From Streptomyces diastatochromogenes (GTDB lineage Bacteria; Actinomycetota; Actinomycetes; Streptomycetales; Streptomycetaceae): a DNA stretch of 64,000 nt. Of this stretch, positions 53,064-62,063 are shown piece after piece. The stretch lies in NCBI RefSeq assembly GCF_002242805.1, contig NZ_MCGQ01000013.1, positions 316,540-380,539 of the forward strand, given 5' to 3'. The notes below the pieces were generated by a model. That model did not search any database. It had not been told where the DNA came from and was given only the letters and a program-made list of their open reading frames with translations. A program made the position numbers and the translations under genes. Position 1 is the stretch's first letter, and the number at the start of each line of letters is the position of its first letter.

Positions 53064-53101
53064 TGACATGTCAAAAGTAGAAGGTCACCTCGCGACATGT
53101 C
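53064..53101. promoter_or_regulatory. PadR operator candidate: two ACATGT palindromes
   Basis: TGACATGTCA (53064-53073) is a perfect palindrome, and GACATGTC (53094-53101) repeats its core 29 bases downstream; both are followed by AAnAGT. Tandem ATGT/ACAT-type sites are typical of PadR-family operators. They lie 26-63 bases upstream of the PadR start and could also control the divergent membrane protein/oxygenase operon. Confidence 0.75.
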
Positions 53102-53126
53102 AACAGTGGAATGTAGAGTGGGGGTC

Positions 53127-53639
53127 ATGAGCCTCAGACACGCACTGCTCGGCCTGCTCTCGGAGCGCCCCGCCAGCGGGTACGACCTGCTGAAGCGGTT
53201 CGAGACCTCACTGGCCAACGTCTGGCCGGCCACGCAGAGCCAGATCTACACCGAGCTGACCAAGCTGGCGGACTCCGGGCTGATCATGGTGGCCGCCGAG
53301 GGGCCGCGCGGCCGCAAGGAGTACACCCTCGCCGACGCGGGCATGGCCGAGCTGCGCCACTGGCTGACCGAGACCAAGCCCCAGCGCAACACCCGCAGCG
53401 ACCTGCTCCTGCGCGTCTTCTTCCTCGGCGTGCTGCGCCCCGAGCAGGCCCGCGCCTATCTGACCGAGCTGGTCGAGCTGTCCGCGCACGAGCACGAGCA
53501 GCTGAGACAGCTCGACGAGGCCATCGACTGGGACGACGACGACCTCTCCGTCTACGGCCGCATCGCCCTGGAGTACGGCCTGCGCTTCAACGCGATGCGC
53601 AGGGAGTGGGCCGAGTGGGCGGCCACCCAGATCAAGTAG
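53127..53639 (+). CDS. PadR family transcriptional regulator
   Basis: A 170-residue protein from ATG 53127. The winged helix reads LRHALLGLLSERPASGYDLL KRFETS-type start, then WPATQSQIYTELTKLADSGL and GRKEYTLADAGMAELRHWLT (recognition helix and wing). The C-terminal dimerisation part (LLLRVFFLGVLRPEQARAYL; EHEQLRQLDEAIDWDDDDLS) matches the PadR_C helix bundle. It would repress itself and the divergent carotenoid oxygenase/membrane operon through the palindromes at 53064-53101. The effector is unknown. Confidence 0.88.
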   Translation: MSLRHALLGLLSERPASGYDLLKRFETSLANVWPATQSQIYTELTKLADSGLIMVAAEGPRGRKEYTLADAGMAELRHWLTETKPQRNTRSDLLLRVFFLGVLRPEQARAYLTELVELSAHEHEQLRQLDEAIDWDDDDLSVYGRIALEYGLRFNAMRREWAEWAATQIK

Positions 53640-53655
53640 CCCCTCTGGTAGCCCC

Positions 53656-55170
53656 TCAAACAGCCCCGAGGAAGACGGGGTTGGTGAACGCGGCCATCGC
53701 CCCCGGCACCGGGCCGAGGGCCGTCTCGTGGCGCACCTCCGCCCGGACGTAGGCCGCGTACGCCGGTGTCGTGCGCCACTCGACCACGCCTGCCCCGGAC
53801 ACCGGCAGCGGCTCGCTGGTGAACAGGACGCCCTGGTCGGTGACGAAACGGACGGAGCAGCGCGGGACGCCGGAGGCCTCCAGCCGGACCGTCACCGGGG
53901 TGTCCTCCGGCACCGCCAGCCGCTCCCCGATGCCGGCCTCCCGGCCGCCCCCGGCAACGCTGAGCGAGAGCGTCACATGCCGCGACTCGGCCACGTACGA
54001 CCGCCCTGCGCGCAGACCCTGCTGGATCGCCGCCCGGGTGAGGTCCTCGGCGAGAACGACCGTCTGGGGCATACCGACCGCGTCCGGGTCGCGGTGGGCG
54101 TCGCTGTTGCCCATGGCCGGAAGCCACTGCCGCCCTTTCCCCCTCTCCCGCACGGACGCGACGAGCTGGGCGTCCCAGGCGGCCAGGGTCACCTCGTCGT
54201 CGGGCGTGTACGGCCCGTTCCACACCTCGACCGCGTCGGCCTCCCCGAACCCGAACTTCCAGCCGCACCCGACGCACGTGGCATGCGGATGGGCCGGTAC
54301 GACCAGCCCGCCGGCCTCCCGGATCCGGCGGGCGAAGCGACCGAAGCGCCCGTCCCGGGCCCGGTACCGCCAGTCGACGAAGGTCCCCGGCTCGGTCCCG
54401 AGGGCCAGCACGTGACCGTTCCTCGTGGTGACCTCCTCGCCCAGCAGCACGAGCAGATCGTCGCCCGCCACGTCGGCCCAGTGGGCATGCGAGGACGTCG
54501 TGTTGTGCTCGGAACTGTTGATGAAGTCCAGCCCGGCCGCCCGGGCCAGTGCCCCGATCTCGGCCGGGGTGCGGCGCCCGTCGGAGTGCCAGGAGTGGAG
54601 ATGACAGTCACCCCGGTACCAGGCCCGGCCCCGGCCCAGCGCCCGGTCGGCCGGATACACCGGCCGTGGCGTCTCGCCCGGCTCCCCTTCGACGAGCGTG
54701 ACCGTCACCTCGTACGACAGCCCCTGCGGCGCGACCGTGTAGGGGCCGAGCACGATGTGCCAGGTCCCGGGGTCGAGCGGCCCCGGCAGGTACCCGGGCG
54801 TCGCCTCGTCACCCCGCACGAAGAACTCCGTACGCGCACCGCCCGACCAGCCCCTGAAGCCCGTGTCGATGCCACGCTGGTCGAAGAGCCCGATGTCGAG
54901 GGCGTTGCCGGGGGTGCCGGGTGGGACGGCGGGTTTGTCGTAGGTGTAGAAGACCTTCAACTCGCGAGTCCCGGGCGGTACTTCGACCGGCACATAGACG
55001 TAGTCGGGCGATCCCGGAGGCAAAGTGCCGCGCAACGTCGTCACGTCTCCAACGTAAGCCAACCCGAGGGGCGCGGGGAACTGCGCGACCAGCCACAACG
55101 AAGCCGCACCACCCCACGCACCGTACGTCCCCCCGACCCCCCGGACCCCGCTGAACCGGCGGAGCCCCAT
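53656..55170 (-). CDS. CehA/McbA family PHP-type metallohydrolase
   Basis: A protein of up to 504 residues. An N-terminal beta domain (VTTLRGTLPPGSPDYVYVPV; TWHIVLGPYTVAPQGLSYEV) precedes the PHP domain. Metal-binding residues are visible in GDCHLHSWHSDGRRTPAEIG, FINSSEHNTTSSHAHW, GGLVVPAHPHATCVGCGWKF and AMGNSDAHRDPDA. Members include carbaryl-type hydrolases and unknown phosphoesterases. ATG 55170 has no good ribosome site, and a GTG at 55044 (VTTLRG) is a likely alternative, giving a protein that starts at the beta domain. It is divergent from fbiC with 15 bases between starts if 55170 is used, which favours the shorter form. Function unknown. Confidence 0.8.
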   Translation of the reverse strand: MGLRRFSGVRGVGGTYGAWGGAASLWLVAQFPAPLGLAYVGDVTTLRGTLPPGSPDYVYVPVEVPPGTRELKVFYTYDKPAVPPGTPGNALDIGLFDQRGIDTGFRGWSGGARTEFFVRGDEATPGYLPGPLDPGTWHIVLGPYTVAPQGLSYEVTVTLVEGEPGETPRPVYPADRALGRGRAWYRGDCHLHSWHSDGRRTPAEIGALARAAGLDFINSSEHNTTSSHAHWADVAGDDLLVLLGEEVTTRNGHVLALGTEPGTFVDWRYRARDGRFGRFARRIREAGGLVVPAHPHATCVGCGWKFGFGEADAVEVWNGPYTPDDEVTLAAWDAQLVASVRERGKGRQWLPAMGNSDAHRDPDAVGMPQTVVLAEDLTRAAIQQGLRAGRSYVAESRHVTLSLSVAGGGREAGIGERLAVPEDTPVTVRLEASGVPRCSVRFVTDQGVLFTSEPLPVSGAGVVEWRTTPAYAAYVRAEVRHETALGPVPGAMAAFTNPVFLGAV

Positions 55171-55185
55171 GCTTATGCTCAATGA

Positions 55186-57771
55186 ATGACGACTTCCGCG
55201 ACCTCCGGGACCGGCCCGACCGAGAACTCCATGCGTCGCGCCCTCAAACGTGCCCGGGACGGCGTCGCCCTCGACGTCTCCGAGGCGGCGGTGCTTCTCC
55301 AGGCCCGCGGCGAGGCCCTCACCGACCTCGCCGCGTCCGCCGCCCGGGTGCGTGACGCGGGCCTTCAGGCGGCGGGCCGGCCCGGTGTCATCACCTACTC
55401 GAAGAGCGTCTTCATCCCCCTGACCCGGCTGTGCCGGGACAAGTGTCACTACTGCACCTTCGTCACCGTCCCCGGCAAGCTGCGCCGCGCGGGCCACGGG
55501 ATGTTCATGTCCCCCGACGAGGTGCTCGACGTCGCCCGCAAGGGCGCGGCCCTCGGTTGCAAGGAAGCCCTGATCACCCTCGGCGACAAGCCGGAGGACC
55601 GCTGGCCGGAAGCGCGCGAGTGGCTGGACGCGCACGGCTACGACGACACCATCGCCTACGTCCGCGCCATCTCGATCCGCATCCTGGAGGAGACGGGCCT
55701 GCTGCCCCACCTCAACCCGGGCGTGATGTCGTGGACGGACTTCCAGCGGCTGAAGCCGGTGGCTCCCTCCATGGGCATGATGCTGGAGACGACGGCCACC
55801 CGGCTCTGGTCCGAGCCCGGCGGCCCGCACTACGGCTCCCCGGACAAGGAACCGGCCGTACGGCTGCGGGTGCTGGAGGACGCGGGCCGTTCCTCGGTGC
55901 CCTTCACCTCCGGCCTGCTGATCGGCATCGGTGAGACGTACGAGGAGCGCGCGGAGTCCCTCTTCGCCCTCCGCAAGGTCTCCCGGGCCTACCACGGCGT
56001 CCAGGAGCTGATCATCCAGAACTTCCGCGCCAAGCCGGACACGGCGATGCGCGGCATGCCGGACGCCGAACTGGACGACCTGGTCGCCACGGTGGCCGTG
56101 GCCCGGCACATCATGGGCCCGAGCGGCTGCCTCCAGGCCCCGCCGAACCTGGTGGACGACGAGTACGAGCGGCTGATCGGCGCCGGCATCGACGACTGGG
56201 GCGGGGTGTCCCCGCTCACCATCGACCACGTCAACCCGGAACGCCCCTGGCCGATGATCGAGGAACTCACCGAGCGTTCCCGCGCCGCCGGCTTCGAGCT
56301 GCGCGAACGGCTGTGTGTGTACCCCGAGTTCGTCCGGCGCGGCGAGCCCTGGCTGGATCCGCGTCTGCGCCCGCACGTGGCCGCGCTCGCCGACCCGGAG
56401 ACGGGCCTCGCCCTCCCGGACGCGGTGGTCGAGGGGCACCCGTGGCAGGAGCCGGAGGAGGCCTTCGTGCCCAGCGGCCGCACGGATCTGCACCGCACGA
56501 TCGACACCGAGGGCCGTACGGCCGACCGGCGCGACGACTTCGACGAGGTGTACGGCGACTGGGAGGCGCTGCGCGAGGCGGCGGCTCCCGGCATGGCGCC
56601 GGAGCGCATCGACACGGACGTACGGCAGGCGCTGCGCACGGCCGCCGACGACCCGACGAGACTGACGGACGCCGAGGCCCTGGCCCTGTTCCACGCGGAC
56701 GGCCCGGCGCTGGACGCGCTGTGCCGGGTGGCGGACGACGTACGCAAGTCGGCCGTCGGCGACGACGTCACGTACATCGTCACCCGCAACATCAACTTCA
56801 CCAACGTCTGTTACACGGGCTGCCGCTTCTGTGCCTTCGCGCAGCGCAGGACGGACGCGGACGCGTACACCCTGTCGCTGGAGCAGGTGGCGGACCGGGC
56901 CCAGCAGGCCTGGGACGTGGGCGCGGTCGAGGTGTGCATGCAGGGCGGCATCCACCCCGACCTGCCCGGGACGGCGTACTTCGACATCGCGAAGGCGGTG
57001 AAGGACCGGGTCCCCGGCATGCATGTGCACGCGTTCTCCCCGATGGAGGTGGTGAACGGCGCTACCAGGACGGGGATGTCGATCCGGGAGTGGCTGTCCG
57101 CCGCCAAGGAGGCGGGCCTGGACTCCATCCCCGGTACGGCGGCGGAGATCCTGGACGACGAGGTCCGCTGGGTGCTGACCAAGGGCAAGCTGCCCGCGGC
57201 CACCTGGATCGAGGTGATCACGACGGCCCACGAACTGGGCATCCGTTCCTCCTCGACGATGATGTACGGCCATGTCGACCAGCCCCGCCACTGGCTGGGC
57301 CACCTGCGCACACTGGCCGGGATCCAGCAGCGGACGGGCGGCTTCACGGAGTTCGTGACGCTCCCCTTCATCCACACGAACGCGCCGGTGTACCTGGCGG
57401 GCATCGCCCGCCCCGGCCCGTCCACGCGGGACAACCGGGCGGTGACGGCGATGGCCAGGCTCCTGCTGCACCCCTACATCCCGAACATCCAGACAAGTTG
57501 GGTCAAACTGGGCGCGGAGGGCGCGGCGGAAATGCTCCGCTCCGGGGCGAACGACCTGGGCGGCACCCTGATGGAGGAGACGATCTCCCGTATGGCGGGC
57601 TCGTCGTACGGCTCGTACAAGTCGATCAGGGACCTGGTGGCGGTGGCCGATGCGGCCGGCCGCCCGGCGCGGCCCCGCACCACGCTCTACGGCCCGGTGT
57701 CCGAGGAGCGGCAGCGGGCGGCGGAGGCCTCCGACGGCCACCTGCCGGATCTTCTGCCGGTCCTGGACTGA
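55186..57771 (+). CDS. fbiC: Bifunctional FO biosynthesis protein FbiC (CofG/CofH, 7,8-didemethyl-8-hydroxy-5-deazariboflavin synthase)
   Basis: An 861-residue protein of two radical-SAM halves. The CofG-like half has the cluster motif CRDKCHYC (Cys83, 87, 90), and the CofH-like half has CYTGCRFC (Cys542, 546, 549). Other landmarks are VITYSKSVFIPLTRLCRDKC, PNLVDDEYERLIGAGIDDWG, EVCMQGGIHPDLPGTAYFDI and GRTADRRDDFDEVYGDWEAL. It makes FO from tyrosine and 5-amino-6-ribitylamino-uracil, the deazaflavin chromophore of F420. The length fits the fused actinobacterial form. It supplies F420 for the LLM and Ddn-like enzymes in the window. Single gene here, divergent from the PHP protein. Confidence 0.97.
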   Translation: MTTSATSGTGPTENSMRRALKRARDGVALDVSEAAVLLQARGEALTDLAASAARVRDAGLQAAGRPGVITYSKSVFIPLTRLCRDKCHYCTFVTVPGKLRRAGHGMFMSPDEVLDVARKGAALGCKEALITLGDKPEDRWPEAREWLDAHGYDDTIAYVRAISIRILEETGLLPHLNPGVMSWTDFQRLKPVAPSMGMMLETTATRLWSEPGGPHYGSPDKEPAVRLRVLEDAGRSSVPFTSGLLIGIGETYEERAESLFALRKVSRAYHGVQELIIQNFRAKPDTAMRGMPDAELDDLVATVAVARHIMGPSGCLQAPPNLVDDEYERLIGAGIDDWGGVSPLTIDHVNPERPWPMIEELTERSRAAGFELRERLCVYPEFVRRGEPWLDPRLRPHVAALADPETGLALPDAVVEGHPWQEPEEAFVPSGRTDLHRTIDTEGRTADRRDDFDEVYGDWEALREAAAPGMAPERIDTDVRQALRTAADDPTRLTDAEALALFHADGPALDALCRVADDVRKSAVGDDVTYIVTRNINFTNVCYTGCRFCAFAQRRTDADAYTLSLEQVADRAQQAWDVGAVEVCMQGGIHPDLPGTAYFDIAKAVKDRVPGMHVHAFSPMEVVNGATRTGMSIREWLSAAKEAGLDSIPGTAAEILDDEVRWVLTKGKLPAATWIEVITTAHELGIRSSSTMMYGHVDQPRHWLGHLRTLAGIQQRTGGFTEFVTLPFIHTNAPVYLAGIARPGPSTRDNRAVTAMARLLLHPYIPNIQTSWVKLGAEGAAEMLRSGANDLGGTLMEETISRMAGSSYGSYKSIRDLVAVADAAGRPARPRTTLYGPVSEERQRAAEASDGHLPDLLPVLD

Positions 57772-57831
57772 GTACGATGATCCGACCCCTGCGCTGAGAA
57801 GGGGGACCCGTAGCGGAGGAGATGCGTACCC

Positions 57832-58395
57832 GTGGCTGCCCTACTGCCCTCGTGGGCCTGGGTCTCCGGTCTGACGACGGGGGCGATCGCGGTTGTCGTC
57901 GCCCTGGCCGTCCAGGCGGACCACGGGCCGCATCCCACGGCCGCGGTGGCCCGCCCGGCCCCCTCGGCGTCGGCGGGCGCGCACGCGTCCGCCTCCTCGA
58001 AGCCGTCGGGGCCGCCCGCGCTGCCGGAGGAGTCCGGCACGGGCCGCCGGATCGTGTACTCCCTCGGCGAGAAGCGCGTGTGGCTGGTGGACGCCACCGG
58101 CAAGGCGGGCCGCACGTTCACGGTGTGGCCGGGCACGGTGAGCCCGCAGCCCGGCCGCTACTCGATCACCCTGCGCACCCAGTCCCTCAAGGGCTCGGAC
58201 GGCGTCGAGATCGAGCACGTCATGTACTTCACCAAGGTGTCCGGCGTGAACGTGGCCTTCTCCAACGCCCTGGACGGCGCCTCACCGCCGCCCTCGAACG
58301 GCCAGAAGCTGGGCGGCATCCGCATGCACAAGCAAGACGGTGCCGCCCTGTGGGCCTTCGGCGATCAGGGCACGAGGGTGACCGTCGTCAGCTAG
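57832..58395 (+). CDS. Membrane-anchored protein with a YkuD-like fold lacking the catalytic Cys
   Basis: A 187-residue protein from GTG 57832, with GGAGGAG upstream. One N-terminal hydrophobic helix (WVSGLTTGAIAVVVALAVQA) is followed by a Pro/Ser/Ala linker. The C-terminal about 115 residues (GRRIVYSLGEKRVWLVDATG; TFTVWPGTVSPQPGRYSITL; GVEIEHVMYFTK; GGIRMHKQDGAALW) look like an L,D-transpeptidase fold. The region where the YkuD motif S-H-G-C-x-R belongs reads LGGIRMHKQDGAALW and has no Cys, so transpeptidase activity is unlikely. It may be a binding or structural protein. Overlaps the DUF2165 gene by 8 bases. Confidence 0.62.
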   Translation: MAALLPSWAWVSGLTTGAIAVVVALAVQADHGPHPTAAVARPAPSASAGAHASASSKPSGPPALPEESGTGRRIVYSLGEKRVWLVDATGKAGRTFTVWPGTVSPQPGRYSITLRTQSLKGSDGVEIEHVMYFTKVSGVNVAFSNALDGASPPPSNGQKLGGIRMHKQDGAALWAFGDQGTRVTVVS

Positions 58396-58900
58396 CGTCC
58401 CGCTGTCCGGTCCCGCCCGGCAGCTGGTTGACGATCAGCGCCACCCCGCTGAGCAGGAACACCCGGGTCGCCGCGTCCAGCCCGTTCCAGGTCTTCGACT
58501 GCCACATGGAGAACCACTCACCGCCGATGGCGATGAACCCGGCACCGAAGAGCAGCACGAGCATCAGCAGCCCGTAGGTGGAGAACCGCCGGGCACGGTC
58601 GACGTCCCGCCGCGCCCACAGCCAGGTGCCCCAGATCAGGACGAGCGCGGCGACGGTCTCCCACACGATGATCGCGACGTACGCGGTGTCCTGAAGCGCG
58701 GTGCTGGTGATCGCCCGCCACATCAGGTCGTCGTCCTTGAAGGTCGTGTCCATCGCGAGCACATGCCGCACGAACTGCTGGTTCGTCCCGAAGTCGGTGA
58801 TGTTCCCGAGGGCGACGAGGGCGATGTAGAGGGCGAGTATGCCGGTGAGGACGCCGGCGGCGAGCCTGAGGCCTGTGTGGCGTGTGGGGGTGGTGGTCAT
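58388..58900 (-). CDS. DUF2165 family membrane protein
   Basis: A 170-residue protein from ATG 58900 with four hydrophobic segments: AAGVLTGILALYIALVALGN, VAIIVWETVAALVLIWGTWL, LMLVLLFGAGFIAI and VFLLSGVALIVN. The loop after the first helix (ITDFGTNQQFVRHVLAMDTT) and the final GEWFSMWQSKTWNGLD correspond to the conserved extracytoplasmic stretches of DUF2165. The role is unknown. The 3' end overlaps the gene at 57832 by 8 bases. It is divergent from the STAND-TPR gene at 58983. Confidence 0.82.
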   Translation of the reverse strand: MTTTPTRHTGLRLAAGVLTGILALYIALVALGNITDFGTNQQFVRHVLAMDTTFKDDDLMWRAITSTALQDTAYVAIIVWETVAALVLIWGTWLWARRDVDRARRFSTYGLLMLVLLFGAGFIAIGGEWFSMWQSKTWNGLDAATRVFLLSGVALIVNQLPGGTGQRDAS

Positions 58901-58982
58901 GGCTGGATTCTCCCCGACGAACGCCGTCTCCTCCCACGCGCATTGAGCCAGAATGAAGGGGGATCGCGGGGAGGGTGTGCGC

Positions 58983-61900
58983 ATGTCGCAGGCACGGCCG
59001 TCGATGCAGGAGCTGATCGGGCGGCGCAGGCGGGCGGGGTTCGTCGGGCGCAGCGACGAACGGGCGGCGTTCCGGGCCAACTTGGACCTTCCGCCTGAGG
59101 ATGAACGCCACCGCTTCCTGTTTCATGTGCACGGCAACGCCGGTGTCGGAAAGACGTTCCTGGTCAGGGAGTTGGAGCAGCTCGCGCGGGAGCGCGGGGC
59201 GCTGACGGCGTACGTCGACGAGGGCGCGGGGAGCGTGCCGGAGGCGATGGCGGCGATCGGTCACCAACTCGCCAAGCAGGGACGGCGGTTGAAACGGCTG
59301 GAGGAGATGCTCGCCGCGTACCGGGACCGGCGGCATGAAGCGGAGGCCGAGGTCGCGACCCTGGAGCCTGCCCCCGAGGGCCCGTCCCCGCTCGCCACGA
59401 CTGCGGTACGGCTCGGCATGGCGGGCCTCGGGGCGCTGGTCCCCGGGGCCGGCGCGTTCGTGGGAGCCGTGGACGCGGGCCAGCTCACCGAGGGAGCCGC
59501 GCGTTTGAAGGCGAGGCTGAGCGCGCGGTTCCGTAACCAGGAGGACGTGCAGCTGGTGCTGGCACCGGAGCGAGTCCTGACGCCCCGGCTGCTGGACGAA
59601 CTGTCGGACATCACCTCGTCGGTCCCGTGGCTGGTGCTGTTCTTCGACACGTACGAGCGCACCGGCCCGTATCTGGACGGCTGGCTGCACGAGCTGATGA
59701 CCACCGACCGCTACGGCGCCCTCCCCGCCGACGTCATCGTCGTCACCGCCGGCCAACGCCCCTTCGACACGGCCCGCTGGGGCGGCTTCGCTGACTTCAT
59801 GACCGACGTACCGCTCGGCCCGTTCACCGAGGCGGAGGCGCGGGGCCTGCTGGCGGACAGGGGGGTCGTGGCCGAGCCGGTGGTGGAGGAGGTGCTCCGC
59901 CTCTCCGGCGGCCTGCCCGTCCTCGTCTCCACCCTCGCCGAGGCCCGCCCGGCCGACCCGGACGACGTGGGGGACCCGAGCGCCACGGCCGTGGAACGCT
60001 TCCTGAAGTGGGAGCCGGATGCGGTCCGGCGGGCGGCGGCCCTGGCCTGCGCGCTGCCCCGGCGACTGGACGCGGACGTGTTCCGGGCGGTGGTGGACTG
60101 CGCCGAGGAGGAGGCCGAGACCCTGTACGACTGGCTGCGGGGGATGCCGTTCGTCAGCGAGCACGGGGAGCGGGTGCAGTACCACGATGTCGTACGGGCG
60201 CCGATGCTCCGCATGCAGCGCCGGCGCTCACCGCGCCGGTGGGCGCAACGGCACGGGCGGCTGGCGGAGACCTTCGGAGGGTGGCGGGCGGAGCGGGAGG
60301 GGGGCCTGGGCGATCCCTGGGCGGACGAGGAGTGGCGGGAACTCCGGCTGGCAGAGGCGTATCACCGGCTGTGCGCGGGGGAGCGGACCGCGCTGCCGTT
60401 CGTGCTCGGGGGCGTGGTGCGGGCCTGCGGCCGGGGGGAGGAGGAGGCCCGCCGCTGGGCACGGATGCTGGTGGAGGCCGGAGCGGACACCCACGCCGAG
60501 GCGGTGACGGGCTGGGGCCGGGAACTGCTGCACGCCCTTGAGGCCCCGACCGCCGCCCCCGCGCTGGGCCTGCTGCTCGACCGTGCCGCCCTCGACTCCA
60601 CGTCCCGGGCCATCGCGCACGCCGTCCGGGGCAACATCTTCCGGGTGGCCGAGGAGCACGAGCGTGCGGTGTCCGAGTACGACCGGGCCGTCGCCCTCGA
60701 CTCCGAGCTGATCTTCGCCCGCCACGGCCGTGCTTTCGTCCGTGCCGAACTGCGGGATTTTGAAGGGGCTGTCGCGGACCTGGACCACGTTCTCGGCCTG
60801 GAGCCCGACAACGCCCGCTACCTCGCGTCCCGCGGCGACTACCACCGGATGTGCGCGCGCTACGACGCCGCCCTGCGGGATCTGGACCGGGCGATCGAAC
60901 TCGACCCGACGCTGCGAGGCGCCTGGGCCGCGCGGGGTGTCATCCACCACACGCTCGGCCGGTACGACGTCGCGCTCGCAGATCTGGACCGGGCGCTGGA
61001 GATCGACCCGGACTTCGTCTGGGGCCTCGTACGCCGGGCCCGGCTTCGGCGGTCACGTGGTGAACGCGAGCAGCAGCTCGCCGACCTCGATCGGGCGGTG
61101 ACCCTCACCCCAGAGGCGCCTTGGGTGCTGTGCGAGCGGGGCGACGCGCTCAGCGCCGTCGGCCGCGTGCGGGAGGCGCTCGCCGACTACCAGCGGGCCA
61201 TCGACGTCGACGACGCCTACGCCTCGGTGTATGCCAGCAGGGGCGCCCTGTACGGCAAACAGGGCCGCGACGAGGAGGCGCTGGCGGACCTGGACCGCGC
61301 GCTGACCCTCGCTCCGGACTATCCATGGGCCCTGGTACACCGTTCCAAGGCGCATCACCGCCGAGGCAGGTACGACAGAGCGCTCGCTGACGCCTACCGC
61401 GCGGTGGAACTGGACTACGAGGGTGCGTGGGCCCTGGCGAACAAGATTCAGAGCGACATGAGCGTCGGCCGGCTGGAACAGGCGCGGGTGGACCTGGAGC
61501 GATACGTCACGCTGGGCGGTGATCCCGACTGGGCGAACCGGCAGTTGGTCTATCTGCACCAGTTGGGCGGCCGGTTCGACCAAGCGCTGGCGGAGGCGGA
61601 CACGGCCGATACACGATGCGCCGTGCACCTGCTCACCGGGAACTGGTCCCTTGCTCGGCGGGCGGCCGAAGAGGAACTGGCGACCGACAAGCTATGGGGC
61701 CTGTGGCACCTGGCCCTGGCGGTGAGCGGGGAAGAGGGCACGACCGCCGCCCGTCCTTTGTGGGCGAGGCTGGCCCACGAGGCACGGCGGCCGGATGCCT
61801 ACTCTCCACAGGTGCACGCGTACATGGAGGCCGCGATCAGCGCGGCTCTTCAGGCCTGGTCCGAGCTGGACACCTGGCTGCACCGCGTGCTGACCTCGTA

Positions 61901-62042
61901 CGACTGGCCTTACAAGGCGAGCTTGGCCGACTGCCTCGACATCCTGCTCCACAGCCCCGGCATCGACCGGGCCAGGCTCGCGCCCCGGCTGGCGAGAGTG
62001 GTCGCGGCCCGGGACGCGATGCGTGCGCGCTACGCGGAGTGA
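58983..62042 (+). CDS. STAND-type P-loop ATPase with C-terminal TPR repeats
   Basis: A 1019-residue protein from ATG 58983, with GGGGAGGG about 8 bases upstream; ATG 58953 lacks a ribosome site. The N-terminal ATPase has Walker A HGNAGVGKTFLVRE near residue 54 and a Walker B-like WLVLFFDTYERTG near 215, and VIVVTAGQRPFDTARW as sensor region. Between 330 and 560 lies a winged-helix-like and linker segment. The last about 430 residues contain at least nine TPR units with the A-x-x-D-L-D-R-A-I/L-x-L-x-P pattern (for example YDAALRDLDRAIELDPTLRG). No DNA-binding or effector domain is evident. Such STAND-TPR proteins are signalling or defence ATPases; the role here is unknown. Confidence 0.78.
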   Translation: MSQARPSMQELIGRRRRAGFVGRSDERAAFRANLDLPPEDERHRFLFHVHGNAGVGKTFLVRELEQLARERGALTAYVDEGAGSVPEAMAAIGHQLAKQGRRLKRLEEMLAAYRDRRHEAEAEVATLEPAPEGPSPLATTAVRLGMAGLGALVPGAGAFVGAVDAGQLTEGAARLKARLSARFRNQEDVQLVLAPERVLTPRLLDELSDITSSVPWLVLFFDTYERTGPYLDGWLHELMTTDRYGALPADVIVVTAGQRPFDTARWGGFADFMTDVPLGPFTEAEARGLLADRGVVAEPVVEEVLRLSGGLPVLVSTLAEARPADPDDVGDPSATAVERFLKWEPDAVRRAAALACALPRRLDADVFRAVVDCAEEEAETLYDWLRGMPFVSEHGERVQYHDVVRAPMLRMQRRRSPRRWAQRHGRLAETFGGWRAEREGGLGDPWADEEWRELRLAEAYHRLCAGERTALPFVLGGVVRACGRGEEEARRWARMLVEAGADTHAEAVTGWGRELLHALEAPTAAPALGLLLDRAALDSTSRAIAHAVRGNIFRVAEEHERAVSEYDRAVALDSELIFARHGRAFVRAELRDFEGAVADLDHVLGLEPDNARYLASRGDYHRMCARYDAALRDLDRAIELDPTLRGAWAARGVIHHTLGRYDVALADLDRALEIDPDFVWGLVRRARLRRSRGEREQQLADLDRAVTLTPEAPWVLCERGDALSAVGRVREALADYQRAIDVDDAYASVYASRGALYGKQGRDEEALADLDRALTLAPDYPWALVHRSKAHHRRGRYDRALADAYRAVELDYEGAWALANKIQSDMSVGRLEQARVDLERYVTLGGDPDWANRQLVYLHQLGGRFDQALAEADTADTRCAVHLLTGNWSLARRAAEEELATDKLWGLWHLALAVSGEEGTTAARPLWARLAHEARRPDAYSPQVHAYMEAAISAALQAWSELDTWLHRVLTSYDWPYKASLADCLDILLHSPGIDRARLAPRLARVVAARDAMRARYAE

Positions 62043-62063
62043 GCGGCGAGATCTGGGCCGAAC

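Noticed and set aside
53656..57741. A continuous open frame of about 1361 codons on the minus strand opposite fbiC, reaching into the PHP gene
   Set aside because: The part beyond about 55170 is the antisense of fbiC, which is a clear radical-SAM gene on the plus strand. Only the 3' third encodes a real protein (the PHP metallohydrolase).
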